Shown in pieces: positions 35,407 to 43,526 of a stretch of DNA of 64,000 nt. The DNA is from Bacillus sp. BA3 (GTDB taxonomy: Bacteria > Bacillota > Bacilli > Bacillales > DSM-1321), in assembly GCA_002835675.1 (NCBI GenBank), contig PIZR01000008.1:115382-179381 (forward strand). The letters are read 5' to 3'. Made by a program: the position numbers and the translations under genes. Within the stretch, counting starts at the first letter, position 1; each line of letters begins with the position of its first letter. The notes under the pieces are model-generated. The model was not told where the DNA came from. It made no database searches and saw only the letters and a program-made list of their open reading frames with translations.

Positions 35407-36027
35407 TCATTCCGCAATTTTCTGCATGTATTTTCTGCTTAACTCCACTGCGGCCTCATAGCCGCCATTCTGATAGGCTTTGTTCAAGTCACTGCCGATA
35501 CCGATTGCTACCGCGCCTGCATTAAGCCAGTCCTTCATGTTATCTAAATTTATTCCGCCTGTTGGCATGATCCTTACATTGGGCAGTGGTCCATTAACCG
35601 ACTTGATGAAAGAAGGTTCGAAATGGTTTGCCGGAAATAACTTTAAAACATCACAACCTGCTTCCAATGATGTAGCCATTTCTCTAATTGTCATGCAACC
35701 AGGCATATAGGGAATGCCGTATCGATTACATAGTTCGGCTACTCCATTGACAAAATAGGGACTGACGATAAAATTGGCGCCAGCTAAAATCGCATGTCGT
35801 GCCGTTTCAGAATCAAGTACCGAGCCTGCCCCTAAGAGTGCTTCCGTATTTTGCAGTTCTTTGAAAGCTTCTTCAATTCCCGGTGTTGTATAAGTCAATT
35901 CGATTGCCCGAACACCTCCTTCTACAGCAGCGTTAGACAGCTGTACCGCCTCTTTTGCATCCTGTCCCCGGATAACAGCTACAACTTTCGTTTCCGTTAT
36001 TTGATGTATGATTGAGTGTTTATCCAT
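35407..36027 (-). CDS. kdgA: KDPG aldolase (2-dehydro-3-deoxyphosphogluconate aldolase), copy 1
   Basis: A 206-aa class I aldolase. The start ATG 36027 follows GGGGGTAGGAG; the longer frame back to 36117 overlaps yjmD and lacks a site. Active-site pieces are VVAVIRG, GVRAIELTYTTPG with the catalytic Glu, and CDVLKLFPANHFEP with the Schiff-base Lys. MPTGGI binds phosphate. It cleaves KDPG to pyruvate and glyceraldehyde-3-phosphate, the last step of the pathway. A second copy lies at 44510-45142. Confidence 0.93.
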   Translation of the reverse strand: MDKHSIIHQITETKVVAVIRGQDAKEAVQLSNAAVEGGVRAIELTYTTPGIEEAFKELQNTEALLGAGSVLDSETARHAILAGANFIVSPYFVNGVAELCNRYGIPYMPGCMTIREMATSLEAGCDVLKLFPANHFEPSFIKSVNGPLPNVRIMPTGGINLDNMKDWLNAGAVAIGIGSDLNKAYQNGGYEAAVELSRKYMQKIAE

Positions 36028-36040
36028 GACTCCTACCCCC

Positions 36041-37060
36041 TTAATTAAAAACGATGATCGCTTTTCGAACTTGTTCGGGATGATTTTCAACAAAATTAAA
36101 TGCTTCCTGGATATCATCGAGCGAAAATGTATGGGTGACTAAACCTTCATGTCTGAGTTTGCCTTCATTCAAAAGCTTAACCACTTTTGGAAACTGGTCG
36201 GTTTGCAATCTAGATCCTTTCACAGATACTTCCTTTTTAGTGATTGGAAGCTGGGAAATAGCTGAAGGACGTTCATCAAAACCGAGTACGACAATCCGCC
36301 CGGCCGTTGACACTACATCAAAGGACAATTCAAAGGTCATCGGCAAGCATACTGCATCAATGACGACGTTGGCCCCTTCCCCATTCGTCCATTCTTCCAC
36401 TCGTTTTTGAACATCTTCCTTTCCCGCATGTACAGTGATATCAGCGCCGCTTTCTTTAGCGAATTCCAAACGCTCATCACTTAAATCCGTGATCATCACA
36501 GATGCTCCTTGAAGCTTTGCCATCTTTAAAATGCATATCCCAATAGGTCCAGCTCCCTGGATTAGCACGGTTTCCCCTTCCTCGACTTCGCCTCTCCAAA
36601 CGGCCTGTGCTCCAATTGTGTATGGCTCCGCCAATACTATTTCATCCCAAGCTAAAGCGGAATCCACAACATGTAATTGTTTCTCGGGAAGGACGAACCA
36701 TTCCCTCAACCCACCATCTTCATGCACGCCAAAAACGGAAAGTTTTTCACAAACATTTTGGCGTCCTTTGCGGCAGGCGTAACACTCACCGCAATAACTG
36801 ATGGGCTCAATAACAACGTGGTCCCCAACTTTTATGCCCGCGACGCCTTGACCTATCTCCACAACTTCTCCCGCTACTTCATGCCCAACGACCCGCGGCA
36901 AAGTTGCAAGAGGATTGGTGCCATGGTAAATATGCATATCCGATCCGCAAATCCCGACTCTTTTTACTTTTACAAGGACATCCGTCGAGTTCGAAATCCG
37001 TGGTTTTTCAACTTCTTGAATGATAAGTTCATGAGCTTTACGTACTTGAACCGCTTTCAT
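36041..37060 (-). CDS. Zn-dependent sugar-acid dehydrogenase, YjmD-like (L-gulonate 5-dehydrogenase candidate)
   Basis: A 339-aa medium-chain dehydrogenase with the same length and layout as B. subtilis YjmD. Zinc ligands are in GICGSDMHIYHG, GHEVAGEVVEIG and CGECYACRKGRQNVCEK; the NAD loop is IQGAGPIGICIL. Relatives oxidise L-gulonate to D-fructuronate, which fits the downstream uxuB and uxuA. It lies between yjmC and kdgA with gaps of 8 and 13 nt. The substrate is inferred from family and context; a galactitol or idonate type activity is not excluded. Confidence 0.82.
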   Translation of the reverse strand: MKAVQVRKAHELIIQEVEKPRISNSTDVLVKVKRVGICGSDMHIYHGTNPLATLPRVVGHEVAGEVVEIGQGVAGIKVGDHVVIEPISYCGECYACRKGRQNVCEKLSVFGVHEDGGLREWFVLPEKQLHVVDSALAWDEIVLAEPYTIGAQAVWRGEVEEGETVLIQGAGPIGICILKMAKLQGASVMITDLSDERLEFAKESGADITVHAGKEDVQKRVEEWTNGEGANVVIDAVCLPMTFELSFDVVSTAGRIVVLGFDERPSAISQLPITKKEVSVKGSRLQTDQFPKVVKLLNEGKLRHEGLVTHTFSLDDIQEAFNFVENHPEQVRKAIIVFN

Positions 37061-37068
37061 TTCCCCAC

Positions 37069-38079
37069 CTACTTTGTAAGAAATTCATAAACACTTGATG
37101 CTATCGTAATACCTTGTTTCAGGTTTTTTTCTTCATTGATTTGTTCAATCTCACCCGGTACATATACGCGATCGAACCCTGGAGCAGGTTCAACCTGTTG
37201 CAGCTCTTCGATCATTTGATCCATTTGCTCTAGAAATATATCAGTATCCGTAAAGAACGAAGGATTAATTACACAAAAATAATGTCCCAGCTTCCGTTTC
37301 TTATCAAGATCGTCATACATTTTCCCAATGTGCGGGCCAAATGCCGCACCGGCCAATAATCCAGAAAACACATCTACAATTACGGATAGGCCATAGCCTT
37401 TCGGGCCTCCGAAAGTGGAAAGGGAAACGACTTTATTCGGGTCTGTGACCGTAGCTCCATTTTCATCCACTCCCCACCCTTCAGGGATTTCCTTTCCCTC
37501 TTCCCGTGCCTGGAGGATTTTCCCCAGTGCAACATTGGAAGTTGCCATATCAAGAATAAAGGGTTTCTTCGTTTTGGCAGGAACTCCGTAAGCGATTGGG
37601 TTGGTACCAAGAAAAGAAGTTTTCCCTCCGAATGGGACCACAATTTTATCGGTATGTGACATTGCGATTCCAATCAACTTTGCTTCAGCGGCTTTTTGAA
37701 CGAAATAGCTTAGTGCTCCGCAATGGCTGCTATTAAAAACAGTCACCATGCCCACGCCATTATCTCTGGCCATTTCGATCGCATGGTCCATGGCCACGTC
37801 GCTGATCACATGACCAAATCCATCATCTCCATCAACTACACCGGTAACGGGTCCTGTCTTTTGAAAGGAAATCTGTGCATCGGGATTTATTCCTCCTGCC
37901 TGTAAACGGTTCACATAATGCTCTGTTCGTAAAACACCATGGGAATTGACATTTCTAAGATCGGCATGAACCAATACTTCCGCGATTTTCCCGGCATTTT
38001 CTTCATTTAAACCCACTTTGGTCAGCTGTTGTATGACTAATCGTTTTGCTTCCTCCGCTTGAATCGTTACTGTTGCCAT
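37069..38079 (-). CDS. LDH2/malate-type oxidoreductase, YjmC-like
   Basis: A 336-aa member of the malate/L-lactate/ureidoglycolate dehydrogenase (LDH2) family, which uses a fold unrelated to classical Rossmann LDH. Recognisable blocks are HADLRNVNSHGVLRTEHY near residue 40 (catalytic His), VFNSSHCGALSYFVQKAAE near 115, and FGGKTSFLGTNPIAYGVPAK near 150. B. subtilis yjmC lies in the same position next to yjmD. The family reduces 2-keto acids, for example 2,3-diketogulonate; the precise keto acid here is unknown. Confidence 0.85.
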   Translation of the reverse strand: MATVTIQAEEAKRLVIQQLTKVGLNEENAGKIAEVLVHADLRNVNSHGVLRTEHYVNRLQAGGINPDAQISFQKTGPVTGVVDGDDGFGHVISDVAMDHAIEMARDNGVGMVTVFNSSHCGALSYFVQKAAEAKLIGIAMSHTDKIVVPFGGKTSFLGTNPIAYGVPAKTKKPFILDMATSNVALGKILQAREEGKEIPEGWGVDENGATVTDPNKVVSLSTFGGPKGYGLSVIVDVFSGLLAGAAFGPHIGKMYDDLDKKRKLGHYFCVINPSFFTDTDIFLEQMDQMIEELQQVEPAPGFDRVYVPGEIEQINEEKNLKQGITIASSVYEFLTK

Positions 38080-38105
38080 TTCATTCCCTCGTTTCTTTCA
38101 GTCAT

Positions 38106-39062
38106 CTATCTTTCTATAACGGCCTCATTCTGTATGAAAGGCATTACTTCATCCAAATACGGTAATCCTTCATTGTCCCCAGCAACAGTTGTGACAAGAG
38201 CTCCTACACCATTTGCGAATGTTAATCTTTCATCAATGGATAAGCCATGAAGATATCCGTAAATATAGCCGGCATCATAACCATCTCCCGCTCCAACAGT
38301 GTCCAGGGGTATAACAGGGAAGGCTTCTTTTTCATGCCATTCATTTTTGGTATATAGTTTTGAACCATGTTTCCCGTCCTTGATGACAAGTTGATCAATG
38401 TCATTCACCTTCGCGAATTTTGCCAAAGATTCTTTTGAGTCAGTTCCGATGATCAATCTTATTTCATCCAAACCTGTAAGCAAAATATCAACATATGGAA
38501 AAATATCATAATAAACTGATCTTGCTTCCTCGATTGACCATAGCTTTAAGCGAATATTCGGATCAAAGGAAACAGGTATATTTTTTTGTTTTGCAATGTC
38601 CATTACCCTCTTGGCAATATCCACATTTTGGGGATCTATAGCCAAAAATACTCCAGTAAGATGGACTATATCAATCTCTTCAAACATCTTTTCTGTTATA
38701 TCTTCCGGTTTTAAAGTTAAAATCGGAGATTGATAGCGGTAATAAAATGTCTTTCCGGAACCATCTTCCCGGATTTCTTTAAAGTTAAGGGATGTTGGAT
38801 ATCCATTTACAAAGGCAACATCACTCATGTCCACGCCTTCCCCACGAGCGAAATTATAGATAACTCTGCCGAACTCGTCCTTGCCTAAACGACTTATCCA
38901 TTTTGCCCGCATGCCTAGCCTTGCACAGCCAATTGCAAAATTCAGTTCTGCGCCTCCTACTTTTCGCTCAAAACGGGTTACGAATCTTAAAGGTCCTGTT
39001 TCTTCCGGATTTAGCGTAATCATGGCGTCGCCCAGCGTTAAAACACCATATTTTGATGACAA
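38106..39062 (-). CDS. kdgK: 2-keto-3-deoxygluconate kinase, copy 1 (PfkB family)
   Basis: A 318-aa ribokinase-type kinase. The N-terminal substrate motif is VGGAELNFAIGCARLG, the SFDPNIRLKLW segment is typical of KDG kinases, and the ATP/catalytic motif is DTVGAGDGYDAGYIYG with the base Asp. It phosphorylates KDG to KDPG, the substrate of kdgA. TTG 39062 is used as start, 6 nt after AAGGAGGT. It is the first gene of the group; an extended -10 and two operator palindromes precede it. About as long as, and similar to, copy 2 at 45156. Confidence 0.92.
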   Translation of the reverse strand: MSSKYGVLTLGDAMITLNPEETGPLRFVTRFERKVGGAELNFAIGCARLGMRAKWISRLGKDEFGRVIYNFARGEGVDMSDVAFVNGYPTSLNFKEIREDGSGKTFYYRYQSPILTLKPEDITEKMFEEIDIVHLTGVFLAIDPQNVDIAKRVMDIAKQKNIPVSFDPNIRLKLWSIEEARSVYYDIFPYVDILLTGLDEIRLIIGTDSKESLAKFAKVNDIDQLVIKDGKHGSKLYTKNEWHEKEAFPVIPLDTVGAGDGYDAGYIYGYLHGLSIDERLTFANGVGALVTTVAGDNEGLPYLDEVMPFIQNEAVIER

Positions 39063-39112
39063 TACAGTACCTCCTTCTTTCGAACAATCACAAATAAAAA
39101 GAAAAACATTTG

Positions 39113-39175
39113 ATCATATCACTTTCATTAAGCTTTATTGCTAAATCGATTTAGTTAATTACTAAACCGGTTTGG
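39113..39175 (-). promoter_or_regulatory. kdgK operon promoter with two LacI-type operators
   Basis: On the minus strand TGATATGAT is an extended -10 (39113-39121). Just upstream, CTAAATCGATTTAG (39141-39154) is a perfect palindrome and CTAAACCGGTTTGG (39162-39175) has one mismatched pair. Their centres are 21 bp apart, two helical turns, so two repressor dimers would lie on the same face, overlapping the -35 zone. No good -35 is seen, consistent with an extended -10. Confidence 0.75.
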
Positions 39176-39454
39176 TAAATCATAAGGAAATTGTAAATGA
39201 AAACCCTACCAAAAACAATAGAAAAGTTAGATAATTTGTAATTTTATTTTTATTTGATTATATTTCAGCTAAATTTATGATAAAAAACCATATTAAGGTA
39301 AAGCGGAAGGGGTTATTTCTTCCCTCTTTTTTAATGATTAAGAGCTTCTGATTTTTCATCCTTGGGCTTTTAATCAAATTTTACTCTTTGCTATTAATTT
39401 AGTGAAAGTTGTATAATATATCAATTGTTAAATAAGTTTGAAAGGTTGTTTGGA

Positions 39455-40372
39455 ATGAGTTTTTTGAAAATATACATCTTACTTACCGGAATAATGATCA
39501 CGTGGGGGTTAAATGTCTCAGTTATTAAAATTTTAGTTGCGCATACGCAGCCAGTAACGATCACTTCATTGAGAATTTTTACTGCTTCTCTTATCGTCAT
39601 TATTATTCTTTTCTTCTTTGGATTAATACGTCTTCCTAAAAAAAGTGAACTTCTTTACGTTTTTGGAGGAGCACTTTTGAGTGTCGTTTTTCATCATTAT
39701 TTTTTAGCTGAGGGATTGACGAAGACTTCAGCCTCGAATGCTGGACTGATTCTGGGCATGGGGCCAATATTGACTGTCATCTTGACCATGATATTCTTTC
39801 GTAAAAAGCCCACTTTAATCCGGCTTCTTGGCTTTATATGCGGTGCTCTGGGCGTGAGTTTTACCGTTATGGCAGGAAGTGGAGGACTTCATTCCATTAA
39901 TCTGGGAGATGTGGATATTCTCCTTTCCATTCTTTCACAGGCACTGAGTTTCATACTCATTAATAAAGCCTCAAAAACAATGGATCCACGATTATTAACC
40001 GGCTACATGATGCTTATCGGGTCTTTTATTCTTTTTGCCATCAGCTTATGGAAGGAACCAGAGGGCTTATCTTCACTGGCAACGGCACCGCCATCCATCT
40101 GGGGAGCTTTCTTGTTCTCCGCTATTTTTGCCACTGCCCTTGGGCACATGAGCTATAATTATGCCATTGGTAAGGTAGGCGCAGCCGAATCATCGATATT
40201 TCTTAACTTAAACACCTTATTCTCTTTGTTAGGGGCAGCATTTTTCCTTAATGAAGCCATAGTTCCTGCACATTTCATTGGGCTTATATTCATTGTTTCA
40301 GGAGTATTGCTTGGCTCCGGTGCAATAGAAATATGGATTCTTCAACGGAAAAATAAACGCATATCTGCCTAA
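39455..40372 (+). CDS. EamA/DMT-family transporter
   Basis: A 305-aa permease with ten predicted helices in two EamA repeats: the first near residues 5-130 (GIMITWGLNVSVIKILVAHTQPVTITSLRIF), the second from about 150 on (GDVDILLSILSQALSFILINKASKTMDPRLLTGYM). I start at ATG 39455, 9 nt after GAAAGG; a TTG 30 nt upstream is less likely. It transports an unknown metabolite, often exporting amino acids or related compounds. It is divergent from kdgK and followed by its own terminator. Confidence 0.85.
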   Translation: MSFLKIYILLTGIMITWGLNVSVIKILVAHTQPVTITSLRIFTASLIVIIILFFFGLIRLPKKSELLYVFGGALLSVVFHHYFLAEGLTKTSASNAGLILGMGPILTVILTMIFFRKKPTLIRLLGFICGALGVSFTVMAGSGGLHSINLGDVDILLSILSQALSFILINKASKTMDPRLLTGYMMLIGSFILFAISLWKEPEGLSSLATAPPSIWGAFLFSAIFATALGHMSYNYAIGKVGAAESSIFLNLNTLFSLLGAAFFLNEAIVPAHFIGLIFIVSGVLLGSGAIEIWILQRKNKRISA

Positions 40373-40422
40373 CGGCTACAGCAAAACCTAGATTTCGTGA
40401 CTTTCTATATAAAAATACTAAC

Positions 40423-40485
40423 AGATCCTACGACACTGCCATTCTTAAAAAAATGGCTTAGCAGTGTCATGGGGTCTTATTTTTA
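40423..40485 (+). terminator. Terminator of the EamA gene
   Basis: AGATCC...GACACTGCCATT pairs with AATGGC(TTA)GCAGTGTC...GGGTCT with a small bulge, and a T-rich run follows on the plus strand. Confidence 0.75.
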
Positions 40486-40688
40486 TTGTCCATCCCTTCT
40501 TCCAACTACAAATAATTTCAGAATAATAATTGGAGATTCATATCCGTTACAATATACCCATAAATTTGCTTGGACATGTCCATTGAAGTGTGCCCATTAA
40601 GACAAGCCTTTTTGTCAGTTGTGGCCATTTTCTTTCTGAGAAACCTCCTAGAAGACATTTTGTCTACTTAATATTGGTTTTGATGAAT

Positions 40689-40729
40689 TAATAAAAATAA
40701 AAGAGACTGTCCATGGGTTACGGACAGCC
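40689..40729 (-). terminator. Terminator of the lar operon
   Basis: CTGTCC (40707-40712) and GGACAG (40722-40727) form the core stem. The minus strand continues TCTCTTTTATTTTTATT. It is 30 bp past the stop of the last lar-operon gene. Confidence 0.8.
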
Positions 40730-40758
40730 TGAGATTTCAGTCATGCTTATAAAATAAA

Positions 40759-41397
40759 TCAATTAGCCCAGAGCGCAAACAAACCTTCTGTTACACCCAC
40801 TTTGTATATATAATAAAGTCCGAATGAAAAACTTATAGCTCCCGCCAGCTTGATGAAGATTCGGTTTAAAACGATGTCCTTTCCATTCAAAGCAAACGGT
40901 ATGCCTAGTAAAGTTGTAAAGCACAGCATGCCAATAATGGTTCCAGCGCCAAATATTATTATATAGATGGACCCTTGGCCTATTCCGGTAACTGTCGACA
41001 TCGTTAGAATGACCATTGCGGCACTGCCCGCGAGACCATGGACGAACCCAATTAAAGCAGACACCAAAAAAGGGCGAAATCTATCTTTGTCGTTCGTGAT
41101 ATTAGGGCTAGCTTTAAATAAACTTTTCGCCCCTAGCATAACAAGCATAATGCCAACACCGAATTCCAGCGTCATGCTTAACGACTCTGGAATCTCCCCT
41201 TTCATCCAAATGAACATCATACCTATAAGAAACAGCGTACATGTATGGCCTATACCCCAATACACCCCCGTTAGAGTGGAACGCGATAATTTTTTCGTAT
41301 TTCCTGCCGTGGTTGCTACCGCAATAACATGATCCGGCTCTAACGAATGCTTTATCCCTAATATGAATCCAAATGTAAGAATCGACACCAAACTCAT
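40759..41397 (-). CDS. Nickel permease-like protein (NiCoT/UreH-type)
   Basis: A 212-aa membrane protein with about six helices. The first carries KHSLEPDHVIAVATTAG, a form of the HX4DH motif of NiCoT nickel/cobalt permeases. A later helix contains GFVHGLAGSAAMVILT. I start at ATG 41397; the frame continues upstream into larC2, but GGAGGTGG precedes this ATG. It overlaps the end of larC2 by 4 nt, so it belongs to the lar operon. Nickel supply for the LarC step (Ni insertion into the pincer nucleotide) is the obvious role. Direction of transport is from family inference. Confidence 0.85.
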   Translation of the reverse strand: MSLVSILTFGFILGIKHSLEPDHVIAVATTAGNTKKLSRSTLTGVYWGIGHTCTLFLIGMMFIWMKGEIPESLSMTLEFGVGIMLVMLGAKSLFKASPNITNDKDRFRPFLVSALIGFVHGLAGSAAMVILTMSTVTGIGQGSIYIIIFGAGTIIGMLCFTTLLGIPFALNGKDIVLNRIFIKLAGAISFSFGLYYIYKVGVTEGLFALWAN

Positions 41398-41870
41398 TTC
41401 TCTACCACCTCCCCGAGACACTTCCATACTTCTTCATACACCCTTTTAAGAGGTATATTGTTCTGTACGGCAATTTTACGGCAATCTTCATATTCAGGTG
41501 CCTGCTGCAAGGTCAACCCCTCATGAATCCCTTTCTTCATCGTCACTTCCCCCCATTGAGTATTCACATTGAAAAAAGAGCGCTCAAGCCGGTGCACGGT
41601 AAGAGGGTAGTAGCGAATACCGAGAGTCGTCGTTTCAGCAAATAATATCTTCTTCATTTTCGAAATCACCTGCTGTGAACAGAGAAGTTGCAATAACACC
41701 CCCGGTCGATTTTTTTTCATAAAGATTGGTGTATAAAATACATCATTTGCTCCTGATTCAAACAACAAATCCATTACATGCCCAAGCCATTCACCGGAAA
41801 TATCATCTAGATTCACTTCCATTTTCACCATTTGTTCATCAAGATGCTCATGATCAGGTGGGCGCTTCAT
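41394..41870 (-). CDS. larC2: LarC2, C-terminal part of nickel-inserting enzyme LarC
   Basis: A 158-aa protein matching the C-terminal domain of LarC (KMEVNLDDISGEWLGHVMDLLFESGANDVFYTPIFMKKNRPG). The ATG overlaps the larC1 stop as CAATGA, one base back in frame. In Lactiplantibacillus plantarum LarC is made from two overlapping frames by programmed frameshifting, and the arrangement here is the same. The frame of larC2 is open for several codons upstream of its ATG (past 41878), so a -1 slip near the AGGGGAG run would fuse the two. LarC uses CTP to insert nickel into the pincer nucleotide. Separate translation from the ATG is the alternative. Confidence 0.88.
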   Translation of the reverse strand: MKRPPDHEHLDEQMVKMEVNLDDISGEWLGHVMDLLFESGANDVFYTPIFMKKNRPGVLLQLLCSQQVISKMKKILFAETTTLGIRYYPLTVHRLERSFFNVNTQWGEVTMKKGIHEGLTLQQAPEYEDCRKIAVQNNIPLKRVYEEVWKCLGEVVEK

Positions 41871-42775
41871 TGGATCTCCCCTATAATAATGCGTAGGACG
41901 TTCGGATGATTTTCGAATGTTTTTGTTCCCGCACCATAGCCAATCGATACGACAGTCATGGGTGGAAGCGAGCCGAAATTTTCAGCTAAAACCGCAGCGA
42001 TGGCAGCACCGGTCGGCGTTGCTAATTCAGAACGAATATCGTTTGAGGCAATCGGTACCCCCTTTAATATTTCAAGAGTGGCAGGTGCAGGAACAGGATA
42101 TATTCCGTGATCAATATGTATATGTCCAGATCCCGTTGGAATGGCTGATGACTGAACTGATTCAATACCTAGCTGATCGATTAAAATTGCAGCCCCGATT
42201 ATATCTATTATTGAGTCTACCGCTCCCACCTCGTGAAAGTGAACTTTATCAAGAGGAAGCCCGTGTATGTGCCCTTCCGCTTCACCAATCTTCTTAAAAA
42301 TGGCGAGTGACATGTTTGTTACCGATTCATTAAAATTCGCCTCATTGATAGCTTCTACAATTTGTTTGTAGGTACGGCTGCCGTGATGGTTGTGAGGTAC
42401 ATGGCTATGGTTGTGTTCATGTCCATGACTGTGTTCATGTTCATGGCTATGGTTGTGTTCTTGTCCATGGTTGTGCTCATGTCCATGACTGTGTTCTTGT
42501 CCATGGTTGTGCTCATGTCCATGACGGTGTTCTTGTCCATGGCTGTGGCTGTGTTCATGTGTTTGCTCTGATTTACTGGTAAGAAAGACATCAAATTTAG
42601 TACTTGTAATGCCATTTTTGACGACCTTCCCCCATGACAGATTATATTCTTCATCTATGTTCAGCTTTTTTAACTCTTCTTCCATTTGTACAGGGTCTGC
42701 ACCTGCATCAATCAACGCACCAATAACCATATCTCCGCTTATGCCGGAAAAGCAGTCAAAATATAAAGTCCTCAT
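41867..42775 (-). CDS. larC1: LarC1, N-terminal part of nickel-inserting enzyme LarC, with His-rich insert
   Basis: A 302-aa protein beginning MRTLYFDCFSGISGDMVIGALIDAG, the LarC N-terminal signature. Residues 73-131 are an insert with 27 His among 59 residues. The conserved part resumes (HFHEVGAVDSIIDIIGAAILIDQLG, GHIHIDHGIYPVPAPATLEIL, ELATPTGAAIAAVLA). ATG 42775 overlaps the end of larB by 20 nt and follows AAAAGGAGG. It loads Ni into pyridinium-3,5-bisthiocarboxylic acid mononucleotide together with larC2. The His tract probably stores or hands over nickel (inference; the class does carry His-rich loops). Confidence 0.93.
   Translation of the reverse strand: MRTLYFDCFSGISGDMVIGALIDAGADPVQMEEELKKLNIDEEYNLSWGKVVKNGITSTKFDVFLTSKSEQTHEHSHSHGQEHRHGHEHNHGQEHSHGHEHNHGQEHNHSHEHEHSHGHEHNHSHVPHNHHGSRTYKQIVEAINEANFNESVTNMSLAIFKKIGEAEGHIHGLPLDKVHFHEVGAVDSIIDIIGAAILIDQLGIESVQSSAIPTGSGHIHIDHGIYPVPAPATLEILKGVPIASNDIRSELATPTGAAIAAVLAENFGSLPPMTVVSIGYGAGTKTFENHPNVLRIIIGEIQ
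42383..42559 (-). repeat. 36-bp tandem repeat encoding the His-rich tract of LarC1
   Basis: The DNA for the tract repeats with a 36-bp period over about 42459-42545 (12-residue units of the form GQEHxHGHEHNH), with shorter SHEHEHSH units beside it. Such repeats expand and shrink by slippage, so tract length may vary among strains. Confidence 0.8.
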
Positions 42776-43526
42776 CACTATTGACCTCCTTTTTATGTAC
42801 GAGTTTGTATATAATGGCTGCATTGTAGGCTGCACCAAATCCATTATCTATGTTCACCACACTTACACCCGATGCGCATGAATTGAGCATCGATAAAAGT
42901 GCCGATAAACCGTTAAAATTAGCACCGTAACCAATACTTGTCGGCACAGCAATAATTGGATTCGTGACAAGGCCTCCTAACACACTTGGAAGTGCCCCTT
43001 CCATCCCCGCAACACAAACTGATACCGTAGCCCCTCGTATCTCGTCAATATTATCAAGAAGGCGGTGCAGTCCAGCAACACCTACATCGTATATACGCCT
43101 GACTGGAATACCTAGAGTTTCGGCCGTCACGGCAGCTTCTTCAGCAACGGACAAATCTGATGTCCCGGCGCACACAATTGCAATATATGAATCAACGGAT
43201 TTCGGCTTTTCTTTAACCCAAGCAAGTGTCCGTGCAATCTCGTTATACTCAAAGTCACTACATTCCTTTTGTACAAATACCGCTTTTTCCCGAGAAATAC
43301 GAGTCACAAGCACAGAATCATTCCTTGTCCGCAGCGATTGGACAATCGTTAAAATTTGTTCAGCTGTTTTCCCTTCCCCAAACACAATTTCGGGAAAGCC
43401 TTGTCTCCTTTTACGATGATGATCGATTTTTACAAACCCTAAATTTTCATAGGATGCAAGTTTTCCCTTCGCTTCCGCAACTGTCAATGAACCCTTTTGA
43501 ACCTGCTCCAAAATATCGTCAATCAT
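42756..43526 (-). CDS. larB: LarB, nicotinate-nucleotide (NaAD) carboxylase/hydrolase
   Basis: A 256-aa LarB. The C-terminal half resembles AIR carboxylase PurE: IAIVCAGTSDLSVAEEAAVTAETLGIPVRRIYDVGVAGLHRLL and VCVAGMEGALPSVLGGLV. The N-terminal part has the LarB-specific LGFVKIDHHRKRRQGFPEIVFGEGKT. It carboxylates and hydrolyses nicotinic acid adenine dinucleotide to pyridinium-3,5-biscarboxylic acid mononucleotide, the first step of nickel-pincer synthesis. It overlaps larE by 4 nt (ATGA) and larC1 by 20 nt, so translation is coupled. Confidence 0.95.
   Translation of the reverse strand: MIDDILEQVQKGSLTVAEAKGKLASYENLGFVKIDHHRKRRQGFPEIVFGEGKTAEQILTIVQSLRTRNDSVLVTRISREKAVFVQKECSDFEYNEIARTLAWVKEKPKSVDSYIAIVCAGTSDLSVAEEAAVTAETLGIPVRRIYDVGVAGLHRLLDNIDEIRGATVSVCVAGMEGALPSVLGGLVTNPIIAVPTSIGYGANFNGLSALLSMLNSCASGVSVVNIDNGFGAAYNAAIIYKLVHKKEVNSDEDFIF

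Noticed and set aside
36677..37090. 137-codon plus-strand frame
   Set aside because: It lies wholly opposite the well-supported yjmD gene and has no recognisable features.
42383..42559. Tandem repeat considered as a CRISPR-like array
   Set aside because: It is in frame inside larC1, codes for His-rich residues, and has no unique spacers.
42362..42571. Met/Val-rich frame on the plus strand opposite larC1
   Set aside because: It is the complement of the His-repeat DNA; the periodic codons create an open frame with no ribosome site or family match.
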